Source: Pseudomonas sp. GR 6-02 (GTDB lineage: Bacteria; Pseudomonadota; Gammaproteobacteria; Pseudomonadales; Pseudomonadaceae). Taken from it: a stretch of 64,000 bases of DNA. The position numbers and the translations under genes were made by a program. A model generated the notes under the pieces. The model saw only the letters and a program-made list of their open reading frames with translations. It was not told the DNA's origin and ran no database searches. This document shows, piece after piece, positions 1 through 8,175 of this stretch. The stretch is taken from assembly GCF_001655615.1 (NCBI RefSeq), contig NZ_CP011567.1, positions 3,915,001 to 3,979,000 of the forward strand, read 5' to 3'. Each line of letters begins with the position of its first letter. Positions within the stretch are counted from its first letter, which is position 1.

Positions 1-996
1 AGCGAGCGCATCGCGGTCGGACTTCATCGTCAAGCCGATCAGCTCGTTGATATCCGCGTCGGGCGAGGTTTTGGTCAGCTTGGCGATGTCGCAGCCAGGG
101 TTCGCAACCTTGTAAGGCTCGACGGGTGTCATCACCGATTGAGCTTTGACCAGATGCAATCTGGAAATGCCTGCGACAAATTCCGCCACGTAGTCATCCG
201 CCGGGTTCAGCACGATCTCCTCGGCAGTGCCCACCTGAATGATCGCGCCATCTTTCATGATCGCGATGCGGTCACCGATACGGATCGCCTCGTCTAGGTC
301 GTGGGTAATAAAGACTGCGGACTTGCCGAGCTCCTTGGTCAGTTGCCGGAACTCGTCCTGCAACTGCCGACGAATCAAGGGGTCAAGCGCACTGAACGGC
401 TCGTCCATCAGGATCACTTCAGGATCCGCCGTGATCGCTCGCGCCAGCCCTACCCGTTGTTGCATGCCACCGGACAACTCGCTGGGATAGCGCGAAATCC
501 AGTCGCTCAAACCCACCTTGGCCAACGCCTGCTCGGCTACTTTGTAACGCTCGGCCTTGCCCACGCCTTGTACTTCCAGGCCAAACGCGGTGTTCTCCAG
601 AACCGTGCGGTTAGGCAGCAAGGCAACGCTCTGAAAGACCATGCCGATGTGACGCGCCCTCACCTCCCGCAGCTCTGCGGGAGTCAAGGATGAAAGGTCT
701 TTGCCTTTGACCAGAACCTTACCGGCACTGGGCGTGATCAGTTTGTTCAGAAGCCTGATCAGGGTGGATTTGCCACTGCCGGACAATCCCATGATGCAAA
801 AGATTTCTCCTCGGCGAACCTGGAGACTGACGTCGGAGACCCCGACCACGCAGCTGTAATCTTGCAGGATCTGGGTCTTGGTCAGCCCCTGCTGAACGAC
901 AGCGTTCATCGCAGCAGGTGCGCCTTTACCAAAGATTTTCCAGACGGACTGGCAATCTACCAGCACTTCGTTCGTGTCTATTTTGGGGGTTGTCAT
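1..996 (-). CDS. Glycine betaine/quaternary amine ABC transporter ATPase (partial)
   Basis: ATP-hydrolysing subunit of a ProV/OpuAA-type importer at the inner face of the cytoplasmic membrane. The frame is open from an ATG at 996 to the window edge, about 332 codons, so the C-terminus is missing. Visible are Walker A GLSGSGKST, the signature LSGGMQQR, Walker B VILMDEPFSALDP and the switch histidine in FITHDLDEA. Past the ATPase core the sequence continues (SVMTPVEPYKVANPG) into what is usually the CBS-domain region of ProV proteins. The N-terminal extension before the first strand is typical of ProV. It lies 77 bp downstream of the binding-protein gene and is the last visible gene of the minus-strand operon starting with the GntR gene. 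The permease should lie beyond the left edge. Family assignment is firm; the exact substrate is not. Confidence 0.9.
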   Translation of the reverse strand, partial: MTTPKIDTNEVLVDCQSVWKIFGKGAPAAMNAVVQQGLTKTQILQDYSCVVGVSDVSLQVRRGEIFCIMGLSGSGKSTLIRLLNKLITPSAGKVLVKGKDLSSLTPAELREVRARHIGMVFQSVALLPNRTVLENTAFGLEVQGVGKAERYKVAEQALAKVGLSDWISRYPSELSGGMQQRVGLARAITADPEVILMDEPFSALDPLIRRQLQDEFRQLTKELGKSAVFITHDLDEAIRIGDRIAIMKDGAIIQVGTAEEIVLNPADDYVAEFVAGISRLHLVKAQSVMTPVEPYKVANPGCDIAKLTKTSPDADINELIGLTMKSDRDALA

Positions 997-1073
997 TTTC
1001 GTACCCGTCGAACCAGTTTTTCTGGTTTTTCTAATGAATCAAAGGGCGGCAGTGGCTTGGAAAAAGTCGTTGC

Positions 1074-1922
1074 TTATTTCTTTATGTCTTCCCAGCGCTT
1101 CAGCAGCTCGGCGTGGCTATCGGTCCAGCCTTTAACGGCCTGTTCCATGGTTTTGCCGTCCTTCACTTCACCATTGATTGCGGTGATGTCGTTGATCGGC
1201 ACATACACGCTGGCCATCACTTCACGTGCGTGCGGGTAGCTCTCTGTGAAACCCTTGTGACCGATCCAGTAGTAACCTTGTGGCGGCGGGAAAACGCCTT
1301 TTGGGTCTTTGAGGAACTTCAGGTCGAATTTCTGCGCCATCCACGACGGTTCCCAAACGGTGACCGCCACCCACTCTTTACGATCAACGGCCGATTTCAA
1401 TGCGGCGGTCATCGCTGCGGTACTGCCTTCGAGCAGTTTCAACTTGATGCCGTAAGCGCTGACGGCTTTGGTCGCATCGCTCATCAAGCCCGAACCCGGT
1501 TCGATACCGATGATTTTTCCGCCAAACTTTTCCGAGTTGTCGTTCAACTGATCGACAGAGTCGATATCCACATATTTAGGAACGGCGATACCTTGGTAGA
1601 GTCCATAAGAAACTGGGGACAGCTTTTCCAGGCGGTTCTTGTTTTTGCTCCAATAGTCGTTCGCTGCATAATCTGTTTGAGAGGCGAGCACTTGAATATC
1701 GCCCTTGGTCAGCGCCGCGTAAGCAATACCCCACTCGGAAAACTCAACAACTTTTACGCTATAACCGGAATCCTCAAGTACCTTTTTGGTAATACCGGTA
1801 ATAGGCGTCAAGTCTTCCCATGACAAGGTACCCATGGTGATCGTTTTTTCTTCGGCGTGAACTGGCAAACTCATTAAGCCAGCCACAGCGACAGCGCAGA
1901 TAGCCTTCCAAATCTTTTTCAT
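1074..1922 (-). CDS. Betaine-type ABC transporter substrate-binding protein (OpuAC/ProX family)
   Basis: Periplasmic binding protein of 282 residues. The first 23 residues (MKKIWKAICAVAVAGLMSLP, then VHA) form a signal peptide, followed by a mature start EEKTITMGTLSWEDLTP. Aromatic residues (LSWED, DYWSK, WEPSWM, GYYWIGHKG) are spread as expected for the aromatic cage that binds trimethylammonium groups in the OpuAC family. The gene sits between the FAD oxidoreductase and the transporter ATPase, so the importer and the catabolic enzymes probably handle the same molecule. Ligands known in the family include glycine betaine, choline, carnitine and proline betaine. The cluster has no obvious choline or glycine betaine demethylation genes, so a cyclic betaine or related amine is a reasonable guess, not shown. 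Confidence 0.88.
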   Translation of the reverse strand: MKKIWKAICAVAVAGLMSLPVHAEEKTITMGTLSWEDLTPITGITKKVLEDSGYSVKVVEFSEWGIAYAALTKGDIQVLASQTDYAANDYWSKNKNRLEKLSPVSYGLYQGIAVPKYVDIDSVDQLNDNSEKFGGKIIGIEPGSGLMSDATKAVSAYGIKLKLLEGSTAAMTAALKSAVDRKEWVAVTVWEPSWMAQKFDLKFLKDPKGVFPPPQGYYWIGHKGFTESYPHAREVMASVYVPINDITAINGEVKDGKTMEQAVKGWTDSHAELLKRWEDIKK

Positions 1923-1995
1923 GGCGAACTCCGATCTACGGTTTACAACTTGAGATTAGGCCTTTATGAAATAAAAGCCGGATGTTTGAAGCAAT

Positions 1996-3342
1996 TCAGC
2001 CCTCTCGCCCTGCCCTCAGCGCCTGCCAACGAATAACCGAGTTGACACCCAGTTTGGTTAATAGCCTGGGTGGAAGCCGGCTAGGCCCTGGCATTTGACT
2101 GAAACTTTCCAACAGCGGTGAATGTGCCCCGCTGGCCAATTCGGCAGCCATCACGCCTGCCAACGTACTTTTAACCGTCCCCAGCCCGTTTTCGCAGCAC
2201 GCCGAGTAGAGGTTTTCTTCTATTTCGCCAAAGGCTGGCGCGCTGTTGCGGCTCAAGCAGAGCCGCCCTGCCCAGCTGAATTCCAGCGGAGTCGATTTCA
2301 ACTCCGGGAAGCGTGCGTCCAGCGAATGCCGTTGTTCTTCGGCCACTTCAGCAACACGCATCGGCGTTACTTGAATACTGGGGTCATAGGTAAACTTGGT
2401 TCGAATAACAATGCGCGAAAGTCCGTTTGAAGTGATCTTGCGAACAGTCGCCCCCATGGGATCCGCCGGTAATAAAGCCCAACGCGGTTTGCCGGTCACC
2501 GGCCTGTCAAACTCATCATGACTGTAAGCAGCGGTCATCGAAGCATAGGTAAACACATGCAACAGTCTTCCTTGAAAATGGCCAAAGTCTTCGACATGGC
2601 CATTGACTGCAAGAATCACTTTAGGCGCATTAACACCACCACGATGGGACTTGGCCGTCCAACTATTCCCTGACTTCGACAACTCGATAATCGGCGACCG
2701 CTCATACAGACTGACGTTCTTATCAAGTCCAAATGCAAGGTCCCTTATATATTGAGCCGGTTGAATCATTACCGCGCCGGGCGTATACAGCCCGCCATGG
2801 TAATAGTGAGAGCCGGTTATCTCTTGCATCTGCGCAGCGTCGAGCAGTTCGTATTGTTCGCCAATACCTTTCAGTGATTTTGCATAGTTGTCATTGAGCT
2901 TCATCCCCCGCTCTGTTGCCGCCGCGTTAATCTTGCCGGAGGGGTCGAAAGTCTCCGTAGACATGCCGTACTCGCGCGCGGCTTCTGCTGCGAAAGCAAT
3001 GGCAAAGCGGTTCTGAGCGATTTCCTGCGCCGTTGCAGACTCACCGGCAACCGAATACTCCCCGGATGAAAGACTGTGCGGCACGTCAATCATGAAGCCC
3101 GAGTTCCTGCCGGCCGGCCCCTTCGCCACTTCATGGGCGTCGACAATCGCGATGCTGTCGCCCGGATGCAACTGGGACAACCTGCGAGCGGCGGAGAGAC
3201 CGGCAAAGCCTGCACCGATAATCAGCCAGTCCGCCGTCACGCGCCCATCAAGCATGCGGACAGGCGCAGTGCGTGTGGATATCGCCTCCCAACCTGAAAC
3301 CCCGGTGTCTACCGGCAGACGCTTGATGGTATGGGTGCTCAT
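1996..3342 (-). CDS. FAD-dependent amine oxidoreductase (DAO family, GamB/PuuB-like)
   Basis: Flavoprotein of 448 residues. A Rossmann FAD-binding motif (DWLIIGAGFAGLSAARRL) lies near residue 40, followed by the GRNSGFM segment that contacts flavin in DAO-family amine oxidases. Near the C-terminus ACCENGLGTVKSTLAG matches the second FAD-contact region. Enzymes of this family oxidise secondary or primary amines to imines. Its start overlaps the stop of the aldehyde dehydrogenase by 4 bp (ATGA), so the two are translationally coupled. With the aldehyde dehydrogenase and DHDPS-family lyase it suggests oxidation of an amine or imino acid followed by deamination and aldehyde oxidation. An alternative is gamma-glutamylputrescine oxidase activity, but no glutamylpolyamine synthetase is seen nearby. 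Confidence 0.85.
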   Translation of the reverse strand: MSTHTIKRLPVDTGVSGWEAISTRTAPVRMLDGRVTADWLIIGAGFAGLSAARRLSQLHPGDSIAIVDAHEVAKGPAGRNSGFMIDVPHSLSSGEYSVAGESATAQEIAQNRFAIAFAAEAAREYGMSTETFDPSGKINAAATERGMKLNDNYAKSLKGIGEQYELLDAAQMQEITGSHYYHGGLYTPGAVMIQPAQYIRDLAFGLDKNVSLYERSPIIELSKSGNSWTAKSHRGGVNAPKVILAVNGHVEDFGHFQGRLLHVFTYASMTAAYSHDEFDRPVTGKPRWALLPADPMGATVRKITSNGLSRIVIRTKFTYDPSIQVTPMRVAEVAEEQRHSLDARFPELKSTPLEFSWAGRLCLSRNSAPAFGEIEENLYSACCENGLGTVKSTLAGVMAAELASGAHSPLLESFSQMPGPSRLPPRLLTKLGVNSVIRWQALRAGREG

Positions 3343-4856
3343 TTTTCGGTCTCATCAACCGACCGATCAGACACATCGATCCAGATGGTTTTGATTTCGG
3401 TGTACTGATCGTGAGCAAAAATGGATTTGTCCCGACCACCGAATCCCGACTCTTTGTAGCCGCCGAAAGGCGTCGAAGCATCACCCTCACCAAAGCAGTT
3501 CACAGTGACGATGCCGGCGCGAATTTCTCGCGACAACTTGATGGCCCGGCGCAGGCTACCGGTATAAACAGAGGCGGCCAGGCCGTACACCGTGTCATTG
3601 GCCAGGGCGATCGCTTCGGAGATCGAACTGAAGGTGGTGACCGACAGAATCGGGCCAAAGATCTCTTCCTGGAACAACCGGCTTTCTCTGTCGACACCGT
3701 CAATCACGGTTGGCTGTACGAAGGCGCCGTCTTTAGTCTCACCGCCGTACACAACCGCCAGCTTTCCAGCGGTGGCTTGCTCAAGGTACGACTTAACTTT
3801 CGCGAAATGCTCAGGGCTGACCAGCGCCCCCACACGGTTTTGCGGATCGAGGGGATCACCCATTTTCCATTCGCGGATGTAGGCGCCCATGCGTTGCAGC
3901 AGCTCGTTTTTCACGGACTCGTGGACGATCAGGCGTGAGGTTGCAGAGCAGTTTTCGCCCATGTTCCAGAACGCACCGTTAACCACATGTTCGGCAACAC
4001 GGTCCAGGTCTTCGGCATCGTCCATCACCACGGCTGGGTTTTTACCGCCACATTCGAGCACGATGCGTTTGAGGTTCGAATCGGCTGCGTAATGCAGGAA
4101 ACGACGACCGGTGGCGGTGGAACCCGTGAAGCTCACCATGTCGACATCGTTATGCAAACCGATCGGCTCTCCGACTTCCTTGCCAGTGCCGGTCACGATG
4201 TTCAGCACACCGGCAGGTACGCCGGCTTCAAACGCCAGCTCCGCGACTCGCAACGTGGTCAGCGTGGTCTGTTCGGCGGGTTTGACGATGACCGAGCATC
4301 CAGCCGCAAGCGCCGGGCCGATTTTCCAGGCCAGCATCAACAGGGGGAAGTTCCAGGGCAATACGCAGCCCACCACGCCAATCGGCTCGCGCACAACCAT
4401 GGTCAGTGCGTCACTGCCCACCGGGGCGGTGTTGTCATAAATCTTGTCGATCAACTCCGCGTGCCAGCGCAGGGTGTGAATGGTGTCCGGTACATCGACC
4501 AACTGACATTCACTGACAGGCTTGCCGCTATCGAGGCTCTCCAAAACTGCCAGTTCGTGCTGATGGCTTTCAAGCAGATCCGCGAACTTCAGGAGAACGG
4601 CTTTGCGCTCCCTGGGAGAAATCGATCTCCAGCGTCCATCCTCAAATGCTTCTTTGGCATTACTGACCGCTACGTCGACATCCTCGGACGAACAGGCAGC
4701 GACGTCGGTCAAAAACTCACCCGTTGCCGGATTGGTCGTAGCGAACGTTTTGCCAGAGAGCGCCGGTTTGAACGCGCCATTGATAAATGCGTTGGAAGGC
4801 AACGAAATGCTCTTGGCGATAGCGGCGTATTCGGCCTTGCTCAGAAGATCACCCAT
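3339..4856 (-). CDS. NAD(P)+-dependent aldehyde dehydrogenase
   Basis: Soluble ALDH-superfamily enzyme of 505 residues oxidising an aldehyde to the acid. The catalytic cysteine is in GENCSATSR (about residue 303) and the general-base glutamate in LECGGKNP (about 268). The oxyanion/cofactor segment LPWNFPLLM and the FTGST turn are intact. I chose the ATG at 4856 rather than one 27 bp upstream because it has a GGGAG ribosome-binding site six bases away and overlaps the upstream stop by 8 bp, like the other coupled junctions of this operon. The sequence looks closest to PuuC-type gamma-aminobutyraldehyde dehydrogenases. In a hydroxyproline-like pathway the same position would be held by alpha-ketoglutarate semialdehyde dehydrogenase. 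The substrate cannot be fixed from sequence. Confidence 0.88.
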   Translation of the reverse strand: MGDLLSKAEYAAIAKSISLPSNAFINGAFKPALSGKTFATTNPATGEFLTDVAACSSEDVDVAVSNAKEAFEDGRWRSISPRERKAVLLKFADLLESHQHELAVLESLDSGKPVSECQLVDVPDTIHTLRWHAELIDKIYDNTAPVGSDALTMVVREPIGVVGCVLPWNFPLLMLAWKIGPALAAGCSVIVKPAEQTTLTTLRVAELAFEAGVPAGVLNIVTGTGKEVGEPIGLHNDVDMVSFTGSTATGRRFLHYAADSNLKRIVLECGGKNPAVVMDDAEDLDRVAEHVVNGAFWNMGENCSATSRLIVHESVKNELLQRMGAYIREWKMGDPLDPQNRVGALVSPEHFAKVKSYLEQATAGKLAVVYGGETKDGAFVQPTVIDGVDRESRLFQEEIFGPILSVTTFSSISEAIALANDTVYGLAASVYTGSLRRAIKLSREIRAGIVTVNCFGEGDASTPFGGYKESGFGGRDKSIFAHDQYTEIKTIWIDVSDRSVDETEK

Positions 4857-5760
4857 GGCTGGCTCCCGAAGTGATGTTGCCAACGTTGCGTTTCAGTTCG
4901 GCGATGACCGATGCAAGGCTTTGCTTTTCTTCGGCATGAAGCGGCTGGAGCGGCAAGCGCACCTCCCCTACTTTCAGACCGTTAAGCTCGCAACCGTACT
5001 TGATCGACTGCACGAACTTACCGCCGTCCAAAGCATTCATCAGCGGCATCATCGCCGACATGATCCGACGGCCTTTATCGAAGTCTTTCTCGATCACGCA
5101 GGCTTCATAAAGCGCCACGTGTTCTTTGGGCAGGAAGTTGGAACCGGCACACACCCAACTTCTGGCACCCCAGGCAAAAAACTCCAGTGCTTGGTCATCC
5201 CAGCCGCATGACAGTGCGATGTTGGGGAACTTACGCGCGAGCAGATGCACCTGCCCCATGTCGCCGGAGCTTTCCTTGATGGCAATTACGTTTTTCGATT
5301 GGCTCACACGGGTGAAGTAATCCTCATCCATCGAAACGCACATGCGACCCGGGTAGTTGTAAAGCATGATCGGCAGGTCGGCAGCGCGATCAATGGTCAA
5401 TGCATGTATCGCGTTTTCCTCGGAGGTAGGGAGCGCGTACGGCGGACTGGTGACGAGAATGGCGTCCGCTTTGATCGCTTTGGCATCCTTTGCATACTGC
5501 ACCGCATCTTCAGTGCGAATGGCCCCCGTGCTGACGATCAGTTGCACCCGAGTGCCGATCACATCTTTCGCATAAGCGGCAAGCTCAGTACGTTCTTCTG
5601 CAGTCTGCGCATAATATTCGCCGGTCGACCCGCCGATAATAATGCCGTGTACTTTCGCTTCGATCAGCGACTCCAATACTTCGGAGTACACATTCCAGTC
5701 GATCTCCCCATCAGGATTATAAGGAGTCACCGCGGGGGTATAGATGCCTTCAAATTTCAA
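4849..5760 (-). CDS. DHDPS/N-acetylneuraminate lyase family aldolase or deaminase
   Basis: Class I aldolase-fold enzyme of 303 residues. The Schiff-base lysine is K162 in IAIKESSGD. The tyrosine of YNYPGR (Y136) and the GGSTGEY loop near residue 45 complete the DHDPS-type active site. The start is TTG at 5760, inside the stop region of the GntR gene, with GGAG eight bases upstream, so translation is probably coupled. Lysine biosynthesis is unlikely given the catabolic setting. Family members acting in such operons include pyrroline-4-hydroxy-2-carboxylate deaminase, which yields alpha-ketoglutarate semialdehyde and would fit the neighbouring aldehyde dehydrogenase and FAD enzyme. That role is an inference from context. 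Confidence 0.87.
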   Translation of the reverse strand: MKFEGIYTPAVTPYNPDGEIDWNVYSEVLESLIEAKVHGIIIGGSTGEYYAQTAEERTELAAYAKDVIGTRVQLIVSTGAIRTEDAVQYAKDAKAIKADAILVTSPPYALPTSEENAIHALTIDRAADLPIMLYNYPGRMCVSMDEDYFTRVSQSKNVIAIKESSGDMGQVHLLARKFPNIALSCGWDDQALEFFAWGARSWVCAGSNFLPKEHVALYEACVIEKDFDKGRRIMSAMMPLMNALDGGKFVQSIKYGCELNGLKVGEVRLPLQPLHAEEKQSLASVIAELKRNVGNITSGASHG

Positions 5761-6470
5761 GATGATTTCTCCGAAGATGAGTGACGTGGAAGGTCAATGA
5801 GTGCGTCCGCCTGGATGCCTTGAGGCGCGATAAAAATTTCCATGTTTTCTCGGGACAGTTCCCAGTGTTCAAACACAAGATCAACGACTGCACCTTCATC
5901 GCGACGCTCGATAGCCTCGATAAACGAATCATGGTGGCAGGCGGACAGATCAAGGCGTTGTTCCATATCCTCATTCTGAGGTCGGAAAAATGTATTACCG
6001 ATTCGGGCGTGATCAATCAGCAGTCTTTCCAGGCTGGGCTGCAGATATTGGTTGCCGGCCATTTCGCCCATGATCGCGTGAAAGCGATTGTTCTCGACGA
6101 CCATCGCCAGCGCATCCCGTGAGGTGGTGGCGTGGCGGAAGCGGTATTGCGTGTCTTTCAGATCGATCAGCTGACGTGGCTTGAAGTTCTGCACCGCGAG
6201 ACGACCGATGGCTGCGTACATCATCGGTGCAACCAGGAAGAAATTGCGCAGTGTCGAGTGATTCATCGGGATAACCCGCGCGCCGCGGTTCTCTCGAATG
6301 TCGATATAACCTTCACCGGCCAAACGACGGAAAACTTCTCGAACGGGGGTGCGGGATAAGCCATAACGCTCGCTGAGAATCACTTCATCCAGCGCCTCGT
6401 CTGGGTCCAGTTCCATCGTCAGGATTTGACGTTTCAAGTCTTCGTAGAGACAGGTTTTGCCGTTTTTCAC
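5757..6470 (-). CDS. GntR-family regulator, FCD (FadR-like) subfamily
   Basis: Transcription factor of 237 residues. An N-terminal winged helix (EVILSERYGLSRTPVREVFRRLAGEGYIDI, residues about 28-57) is followed by an all-helical FCD effector domain with the metal-ligand-type histidines typical of the group (NNRFHAI, CHHDSF). The start is GTG at 6470, preceded by GGAGG six bases away. It is the first gene of the minus-strand operon and overlaps the next start, so it is likely autoregulated and responds to a pathway metabolite. A TGTATACA palindrome about 100 bp upstream is a candidate operator. Confidence 0.88.
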   Translation of the reverse strand: MKNGKTCLYEDLKRQILTMELDPDEALDEVILSERYGLSRTPVREVFRRLAGEGYIDIRENRGARVIPMNHSTLRNFFLVAPMMYAAIGRLAVQNFKPRQLIDLKDTQYRFRHATTSRDALAMVVENNRFHAIMGEMAGNQYLQPSLERLLIDHARIGNTFFRPQNEDMEQRLDLSACHHDSFIEAIERRDEGAVVDLVFEHWELSRENMEIFIAPQGIQADALIDLPRHSSSEKSS

Positions 6471-6944
6471 GAACGACCTCCAGAGTTGATTTCGCCGTCA
6501 GATGCGGGTGGCTGATGGGGTCAGACTCGCATGGGTTTTCGGGGTGGTCAATAGATTGTATTTCTTGTGTATACATAGAAAACACATAAAAAATTCACCG
6601 TGAATTTTGTATTTCTCCTTTAAATTCATTCAGTTATTTATCTATTCGAAAAATGACTTGGTCGCTTACAGAAAAGAATCGCGTCGCTTTTAGAATGCAA
6701 TTGCCTAGATCAATCTCTAATAACGCTTATTACCAAGCGCACCTGTGTTTTGCGCAGTTGGCCCGGGACGACACGTCAGGGAGCGTTTGCGACACGCCAT
6801 CAAGGTAATGGGGAGGCGTTACTGAAAACGGAAATTGACGAGCCGCGTCAAAAAGGATGAGAAGCGTCCATTTCCTCACCTGCTCGGAGGACAATCGGGT
6901 GGTGGAATGATCTGATCCGGCACCACCCAAAAAACAGGTTCAAA
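6471..6944. other. Intergenic region, no convincing gene
   Basis: The first 250 bases are distinctly AT-rich and should hold the promoter of the GntR operon, including the palindrome near 6571. The stretch 6730-6944 has higher GC and short open frames that resemble nothing I know. It ends at the tail of the Lrp-like remnant. Confidence 0.5.
6566..6577. promoter_or_regulatory. Candidate GntR operator (TGTATACA palindrome)
   Basis: A perfect 8-bp palindrome TGTATACA (6568-6575) lies in AT-rich DNA about 100 bp upstream of the GntR start. FCD-type GntR proteins commonly bind short palindromes of this TGTATACA type. No second copy was found nearby. Binding is inferred from position and form only. 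Confidence 0.4.
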
Positions 6945-7130
6945 TCACAGAGGAAGGGAACGGTCCTGAATGACCCGTTTCATCACCAGGGTGGATGTCA
7001 GGCGCTGGACGTTGGGCAGCGTGGAGAGGCGCTCATCATAAAGCTGCTGGAAAGACGGCAGATCCCGAGAGACGACGTGGAGCAGGTAATCGGGCTTTCC
7101 AAAAAGCCTTTGCGTCTCTGCACATATCAC
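6945..7130 (-). pseudogene. Lrp/AsnC-family regulator, C-terminal remnant
   Basis: The translation from about 7130 (ICAETQRLFGKPDYLLHVVS) through DLPSFQQLYDERLSTLPNVQ to MKRVIQDRSLPL is recognisable as the last 60 or so residues of an Lrp/AsnC regulator, namely the end of the ligand-sensing RAM domain. The GKPDYLLHV strand and the LPNVQRLTSTLVMKRV strand are typical. The N-terminal helix-turn-helix and the first half of the sensing domain are absent; upstream DNA in the same frame is unrelated. I read it as a decayed fragment. Confidence 0.65.
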
Positions 7131-7390
7131 CGCCGCCGTTGCCATTCCTACCGTCGGCATCGGTGCTGGCAACGGTTGTGACGCTCAAGTATTGGTGTGG
7201 CAAGACATGGCGAGACTGCGCACCGGACCTCGGGGGAGCTGAACACTGAAGTTGTCTAGTCATGAAATAGGTTTACACCTGTTTCACCCCAATGCCGTCC
7301 CCTATTCCGAAATAGAACTTCCCACATCATCCTGCGAACACCGTCGCAAGAGTAGCCACCAGGAGAGAGCCGAGACGGTACAATTCCGTC

Positions 7391-8059
7391 CTATCTGATT
7401 TTCGTTTGCAATGTTTTTGTCAAACTGGAAAAGTTTCTCAGCATCCCTGAAAAAGAAAACACCCCCCCATTCGTAAGCTTTACCACCACGCGTGGGCTAC
7501 CTTTATCTCGGCGTAACTGAACGTCTAAAACATCCCTCAACAGGAAGGTTTTTTTCGTGAATCCGTAAATCTCCACACGTGTCTCATCAACGCGAACTGA
7601 AAACTTGAAAAGATAGGCGGCGTATATGATTACAATCGTGGCAAAACCAAAGCACATCAGGTACCCGACCGACGAAATCGGTTTCGCAGGATTATCTGAA
7701 ATGGCTGGAACGATTATGAAAATCACAGAAACGGCAACTGCCAGAAATACAACATGGAAGGGATATCGGTAAACAGTCTTCCCTTCATTTGGGGCGCGAA
7801 CCGGCATATCACCGACAGATGCTAGTCGCTCTTGTTGCCCCATCGATTCAGCCCGCAGTTCATTAAGCAGCTTTGCTGTCGCTATCCACACTACGAAGGC
7901 TATGAATAGATAAGCCATGCAAAAGTAAAGCCCCGGCGAAATTCGTATACCCCACCATTCAAAAAGCCAATCTCCGCCTTTCACCGCCACGAAACAGCCA
8001 ATGACGACCAAAACTAATGCTCTGACAATATCCGGAAAGTACTTTGGTTTTTTCCTCAT
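7391..8059 (-). CDS. Unknown inner-membrane protein
   Basis: Protein of 222 residues that I do not recognise. Hydrophobic segments lie at about residues 11-23, 43-61, 101-122 and 130-150. A soluble C-terminal part (residues about 152-222: VDETRVEIYGFTKKTFLLRD and on) rich in beta-strand patterning resembles the small PH-like domains that end many bacterial membrane proteins of unknown role. The central loop between segments two and three is charged. It has lower GC than the xylose genes beside it and stands alone on the minus strand, which suggests acquisition, but nothing identifies its function. Confidence 0.6.
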   Translation of the reverse strand: MRKKPKYFPDIVRALVLVVIGCFVAVKGGDWLFEWWGIRISPGLYFCMAYLFIAFVVWIATAKLLNELRAESMGQQERLASVGDMPVRAPNEGKTVYRYPFHVVFLAVAVSVIFIIVPAISDNPAKPISSVGYLMCFGFATIVIIYAAYLFKFSVRVDETRVEIYGFTKKTFLLRDVLDVQLRRDKGSPRVVVKLTNGGVFSFSGMLRNFSSLTKTLQTKIR

Positions 8060-8175
8060 TTGCCACGCTCCTTCTGCTTACACAGAATTTAGTCGTGTTG
8101 CATCGACCAGTTGAATCCACAGTCGAAACCAGCCCTTCGCACCACACAACAATCGACCAATTACACCCCGCATCG

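Noticed and set aside
3987..4874. Plus-strand open frame of 295 codons
   Set aside because: Antisense to the aldehyde dehydrogenase gene with its complete catalytic motifs.
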